64,000 nucleotides of DNA from an uncultured bacterium (lineage in GTDB: Bacteria; Bacillota; Clostridia; Lachnospirales; Lachnospiraceae). This document shows positions 60,279 to 64,000 of the stretch, one piece after another (position 1 is the first letter of the stretch; every line of letters starts with the position of its first letter). The translations under genes and the position numbers were made by a program. Under the pieces are notes generated by a model that searched no databases, was not told the DNA's origin, and saw only the letters and a list, made by a program, of their open reading frames with translations. Where the stretch lies: the NCBI GenBank assembly GCA_947383005.1, contig CANDBT010000026.1, forward strand, positions 1 through 64,000, read 5' to 3'.

Positions 60279-62250
60279 CGCGGCACCCGCCTCCCATATT
60301 CAATGTTTTTATTAATTCCTCCAGGGAAAGCCTGAACGGGGGGAACAAATCCTTTTCCATAAGCTCCTGCATGCTTTCAAACCTGGCACTGCTGATCTCT
60401 TCCCCATCACTGGCCGCAGTGCCATTGTATTCTGTACAGAGATAAAAATAAGCCGGACAAAATCCCTCCGGCATTACACTTTCGTCTATGTATCCTATCG
60501 GGATCAGCTCCTGCAGGCCAATGGAGAATTCCTCCATTGCCTCCCGCACGGCGGCTTCCTCCGGAGTCTCTCCCGGCTCGATATGGCCCCCGGGGCCGCA
60601 TATCCCCAATCCATCCAGCCTGTCTCCCACCAGAAATTCCCCGCCGTTTACCACAATGACCCCTACTCCTTTATTCCCTGTGGAGTCTCCATCTTTGTGT
60701 AGCCCTCTGGTAGCGTTACGGGTGCTGGGAGCCTTTATTTTATCCCCTATGGTAGTTTGTTTGTCTGAGGCATTTTCGCTGTTATTTTGGGCCTGCTCAG
60801 TGACCGTTTCCTCTCCCGGTATGTCAATTCCAAGGAGCCCGGCAATGTCCAGATCATCCTCTTCATTGATCAGGTCATTGACCGTAAACTCTTCGCTCCC
60901 TTTAAGCCCATCACGGACTTCCGAGACATCAAGCGCCCCCATATCCACATAAATCTGTGCTGTGGCTGCCTTTGTCTGCTCTGTGGTTGCCTTAATCGCA
61001 TCCACATTTGCCTGTTCTGCCTCACTCAGGGACCACAATGGCACAAAGCCAACCTTATAGGCCGGAACTTCCTTAATATCCCCGTTCTTCCTGCCGCATT
61101 CAAAGACCAGGTCAAGGAGCACCCTCAGATTCTTTTTCAGCATCATCTTCTGGATTTTTCCCACATAGTTGTAGTAGTTCTCCATATCGCTCTCCCCGGT
61201 GCTGTTCTCCCCTGCCGGGGAACGTCCGAATAAGATTGTCTGTGGGATGTGGGTCACGGCGGAGAGCATATTGCAGGTGCTGTCTATAATATCCTTCACC
61301 CCGGCCAGCGGCATGCTTTTGAAATCATATTCCTCTCCTTCGCTGTCAATTACAATGCTGCTCAGAATGCTTCTTGCCAGGTCGATCAGCTCCATGCGCT
61401 TAAGCACCTTATCCTCCCCATCCGGGGTCAGCAGCATGTTGGACAGGTTTTTCATCTTATGGACGGCCTGTACACACCGCTCCAGCATCCTGACGCTGAA
61501 AGAGTGGGATAGCACCGTCTCCCTGAGCGCGTGCTGTATCCGCAGGTGTTCCGGTATCCCAAAGAACTGGTAGACCGAATAAAAGCCGGTCTCCGGCAGT
61601 TTCCCATTACGGAATATGAGGCACCGGCTTTCATGCACCCTAAACCTCCCATACTGGCTGTTTATCCAGTAAAACTCCGGCTCCTGGAACTTGCTGCCGC
61701 GCCTGCGCACCTTTTCCGGATTGTAGGAATAAAGGGACGTCTGGTCCGGCTCCACAATTGCCCTTTCATAAACCCGCAGCTCTTCTACCGCTTCCACGCA
61801 GTCCCAATCAAGGGGCTCATCAATATCGCACCCATCATCCACCAGCATCACGATAACGGCGCCACCATAAAGCCTGGCCCACTTGATGGCCGTCGCCGCT
61901 TTATCCTCCCAGTCAAGCCGGTCCAGTTCATCCGAGATAAATTCCTCGACATCAGTATCATTCAGGCTGAAATCGTATCCATGCTTCACTGCTTCCTCTG
62001 CAGGCTCATCTATGATCGTGGCGAACAGGCCGTTCTCCATATACTGTTCTGTCAGCTCCAGGTCAGATACCGGCCCTTCGGCAGAATAGGTGTAGGCGGT
62101 GGAGCTGTCATTTTTTGTGTTATACCTGGTCAGTACATTTTGGTAGCCGCCGTCATAATTTCTTTTCTGCTCCTGCCCTTCGGATTTTTTCATCTGCAGG
62201 ATGCGGCGGCCGTTTTCTTCCTGGACATAATCATTCGTCTCGTTTTTCAC
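60271..62250 (-). CDS. Portal protein (DUF1073) with C-terminal Nudix domain
   Basis: A 659-residue protein. Residues about 35-480 match the DUF1073/Mu-like portal (ELTEQYMENGLFATIIDEPA at 66-85). After a Ser/Gln linker, residues about 525-650 form a Nudix hydrolase: box GGHIEPGETPEEAAVREAME (554-573) with the EExG-like glutamates. The portal is the DNA gate in the capsid vertex. A Nudix domain on it is striking and may destroy host nucleotides during infection or act structurally. GTG start after AAAAGGAGG. Confidence 0.85.
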   Translation of the reverse strand: MKNETNDYVQEENGRRILQMKKSEGQEQKRNYDGGYQNVLTRYNTKNDSSTAYTYSAEGPVSDLELTEQYMENGLFATIIDEPAEEAVKHGYDFSLNDTDVEEFISDELDRLDWEDKAATAIKWARLYGGAVIVMLVDDGCDIDEPLDWDCVEAVEELRVYERAIVEPDQTSLYSYNPEKVRRRGSKFQEPEFYWINSQYGRFRVHESRCLIFRNGKLPETGFYSVYQFFGIPEHLRIQHALRETVLSHSFSVRMLERCVQAVHKMKNLSNMLLTPDGEDKVLKRMELIDLARSILSSIVIDSEGEEYDFKSMPLAGVKDIIDSTCNMLSAVTHIPQTILFGRSPAGENSTGESDMENYYNYVGKIQKMMLKKNLRVLLDLVFECGRKNGDIKEVPAYKVGFVPLWSLSEAEQANVDAIKATTEQTKAATAQIYVDMGALDVSEVRDGLKGSEEFTVNDLINEEDDLDIAGLLGIDIPGEETVTEQAQNNSENASDKQTTIGDKIKAPSTRNATRGLHKDGDSTGNKGVGVIVVNGGEFLVGDRLDGLGICGPGGHIEPGETPEEAAVREAMEEFSIGLQELIPIGYIDESVMPEGFCPAYFYLCTEYNGTAASDGEEISSARFESMQELMEKDLFPPFRLSLEELIKTLNMGGGCRDG

Positions 62251-62267
62251 TTCTTTCTCACCTCCTT

Positions 62268-63671
62268 TTACAGCAGACCATCAATGTTGAAGCCCATCCA
62301 CAAGGTTATCTCTCCAAAGGCGGAGCTTCCGGCGTCTACCATATCCTTAAACTTGCTTTCAGGGAAACTTTCGAGCTGGTTAAAATACTCCTCGTTCCAT
62401 TCCCCTTCCATAACGTCAAAGAACCCCTGCTGCCACTGTGCCGCCATAGGCTCCGCGCGGGACTCTTTGCTTCCTGATTCTGTCCTGGGTATTACATCAT
62501 ATCCGGCCAGCATGTTTACATAACTCTGGGCCTGCTCTTTTCCTGCCTGGCCCGGGTCTTGTGGAAGCCTCTGCCTCACCCCGCCAAATTTACTATACTT
62601 TGCATTATCTATCTGGGCGGTAGTCAGCACCAGCTTGCGGACGTCACCGGCCTTAAGCTGCTGGTTGATAACATCCACAACTAAAAACCTGCCGCAGGCC
62701 CTCTTTGCGATCAGGACTCCGGCAGTATAAGCAGCATCCTTATTTTCATCCTCATCCGTAGCGGCCAGATCCCATCCCCTGCAAAGACTGATAATATCGT
62801 CCGGCAGCACTTTCAGTATTTCTTTGATCTGGATACGCTTGAAGAAAGATCCGGCGCTTGGCTTGATTTTCCAGTTGCCACGCAGAAGCCTTTCTTTTTC
62901 CACTTCTGTAAGAGCCAAAAGGTTTGCAAGATAGCCGGGATCGTTTTCCATGAGGATTTTATTATCTTTCAGAGTGCTCGCAATAAATGTGACGCTTTTT
63001 ACAGCACGGTTCGCCTCATCTTCACTGAGTCCGATCTGCCTGGCAAACTCCACACCTTCCTCTTTCGTGTCAAACCATGTGACAATATCATTGTTGTGAA
63101 CCATGTAGCGGATAACCCCGCTGCGCTCTGGTATCGGGTATCCGGTTTCCGGATCTATCCACCATGAAATAAAACCAGCAACCCAACTGTCAGCATCCGG
63201 ATTGCAGGTTGCCCTCATATATGGATGTATGCCGCAAGTTGTCCTGTTCCGCGAAAGCATATAAAAAAAGCTATATTTACTGAAATGTGTAAGTTCATCA
63301 AAACCTATAAACGCAATCTGTGATCCTTGCCATCCTTCGCAATCATCGTCCCGTCCAATATGCGCAAAATTGACCGTAGCACCAGATTTAAACTGCCAAT
63401 GATATTTAGGTGTCTTAAGTGGATAAGCACCTTGCACGTAGCTGTATATTGTTCTGGCACTATCCCATAATCCCCCTGGTGAAGTAATCTGTGTATAATC
63501 CCTCCGGAATATGATCGAATTATACCCTGGATTGTTGATGTATCTTAATGGCTCCAATAAAAGTCCATATGTCTTTCCGCCCCCTGCTGCCCCTCCATAA
63601 ATACAAATATCTGCAGAAGTTGCAAGGAATCGCTCCTGAGGTCCCTCTTGGGGTTTAATTATTCTTGGCAT
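62268..63671 (-). CDS. terL: Terminase large subunit
   Basis: A 467-residue protein with Walker A at GGAAGGGKTYGLLLEPL, Walker B at about FIGFDELTHFS, and a C-terminal RNase H-like nuclease region with GWDLAATDEDENKDAAYT. It drives DNA packaging and cuts concatemers. GGGGACTGGTT precedes the ATG. It overlaps no neighbour; TerS lies just upstream. Confidence 0.95.
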   Translation of the reverse strand: MPRIIKPQEGPQERFLATSADICIYGGAAGGGKTYGLLLEPLRYINNPGYNSIIFRRDYTQITSPGGLWDSARTIYSYVQGAYPLKTPKYHWQFKSGATVNFAHIGRDDDCEGWQGSQIAFIGFDELTHFSKYSFFYMLSRNRTTCGIHPYMRATCNPDADSWVAGFISWWIDPETGYPIPERSGVIRYMVHNNDIVTWFDTKEEGVEFARQIGLSEDEANRAVKSVTFIASTLKDNKILMENDPGYLANLLALTEVEKERLLRGNWKIKPSAGSFFKRIQIKEILKVLPDDIISLCRGWDLAATDEDENKDAAYTAGVLIAKRACGRFLVVDVINQQLKAGDVRKLVLTTAQIDNAKYSKFGGVRQRLPQDPGQAGKEQAQSYVNMLAGYDVIPRTESGSKESRAEPMAAQWQQGFFDVMEGEWNEEYFNQLESFPESKFKDMVDAGSSAFGEITLWMGFNIDGLL

Positions 63672-63686
63672 AACCAGTCCCCTTCT

Positions 63687-64000
63687 TTATACATCATCAT
63701 CTTTTTGGGGAAGATAGAAAATTGTCTGTTCTTCCTCAGGTATACTTGGAACATATTTGGGCTGGTCAGCCCATCGGTCACGTTGCCTGTTTTTTAGCCA
63801 GAAACACTGAGCCGCGACATCAGGAGGAACATGCTTCTTAATGGTCTCTACCTTTACAGGCTTTACATTGCCATTCTTATCAACCTCAACAACTTTCTTT
63901 TCCTCCGTATAATCATACCCTGTAGCTCTCTGGTACAAGCTCCTTATAACTTTGGCGTCTGATACGGCTTTCCCTTCTGCTAGCGCCTTACCAAATGATT
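63687..64000 (-). CDS. terS: Terminase small subunit, C-terminal part (cut by window edge)
   Basis: From the window edge the frame reads SFGKALAEGKAVSDAKVIRS, then LYQRATGYDYTEEKKVVEVD, and ends PQKDDDV at 63687. These are the C-terminal features of small terminase proteins: a helical start and KHVPPDVAAQCFWLKNRQRD (helix before the oligomer core). It stays open to base 64000, so the gene continues outside. Together with 1-67 it makes one gene across the junction. Confidence 0.8.
   Translation of the reverse strand, partial: SFGKALAEGKAVSDAKVIRSLYQRATGYDYTEEKKVVEVDKNGNVKPVKVETIKKHVPPDVAAQCFWLKNRQRDRWADQPKYVPSIPEEEQTIFYLPQKDDDV

Noticed and set aside
61531-62523. 330-codon plus-strand frame
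   Set aside because: Antisense to the portal and terminase genes, which are certain.

Overview
The window is almost the whole genome of one temperate phage with a contractile tail, not a piece of a bacterial chromosome: every gene I can place is a phage gene. Host inference: a Gram-positive, gut-type Clostridia, probably Lachnospiraceae, from strong AGGAGG ribosome binding sites and the families present (DUF5688, DUF4406, YopX, DUF1351, CwlJ/SleB-like hydrolase, DUF2184 capsid, DUF3383 sheath). The two ends carry the two halves of the same terminase small subunit gene on the same strand (67 to 1, and 64000 to 63687). The record therefore looks circular or circularly permuted, and I estimate only about 75-90 bases lie outside the window. 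I saw no tRNA, rRNA, CRISPR array, insertion sequence or reverse transcriptase.

Layout. (1) 17.49-19.96 kb, plus strand: lysogeny module with repressor, a small unknown protein, a PD-(D/E)XK nuclease-like cargo protein and a tyrosine integrase, followed by probable attP arm sites and terminators. (2) 17.25 down to about 4.0 kb, minus strand: early operon with two HTH proteins, a SleB-like hydrolase, RecT and its partner nuclease, replisome organiser, gp39P-like helicase loader, RusA, then many small proteins. (3) 3.96 kb down through position 1 and on from 64.0 kb to about 34.84 kb, minus strand: late region. It starts with a late regulator and a DNA-modification-like group (DUF488, a methyltransferase-like protein, ParB), then packaging and head genes (TerS, TerL, portal fused to a Nudix domain, Mu F-like protein, DUF2213 protein, DUF2184 capsid), tail and baseplate genes of Mu-like type, tail fibres, and lysis genes. 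(4) 34.16 down to 20.39 kb, minus strand: accessory operon of mostly unknown small proteins plus Rha, ParB, ASCH, HNH, PAPS-reductase-like and PD-(D/E)XK-like proteins.

The most striking system is at 37.5-42.6 kb. It contains one expressed tail-fibre gene, three start-less C-terminal cassettes in both orientations, and a dedicated tyrosine recombinase, all joined by a short AT-rich core that keeps the same reading frame in every copy. This looks like a phage shufflon that would switch the receptor-binding tip. Two cassettes are almost identical over about 546 bp.

Three leftward promoters (17.42, 28.12 and 34.22 kb) share a TATAAT box, a 17-base spacer and the palindrome CGCANNTGCG in that spacer. 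The same palindrome precedes the replisome organiser. A single repressor probably silences all of them in the lysogen.
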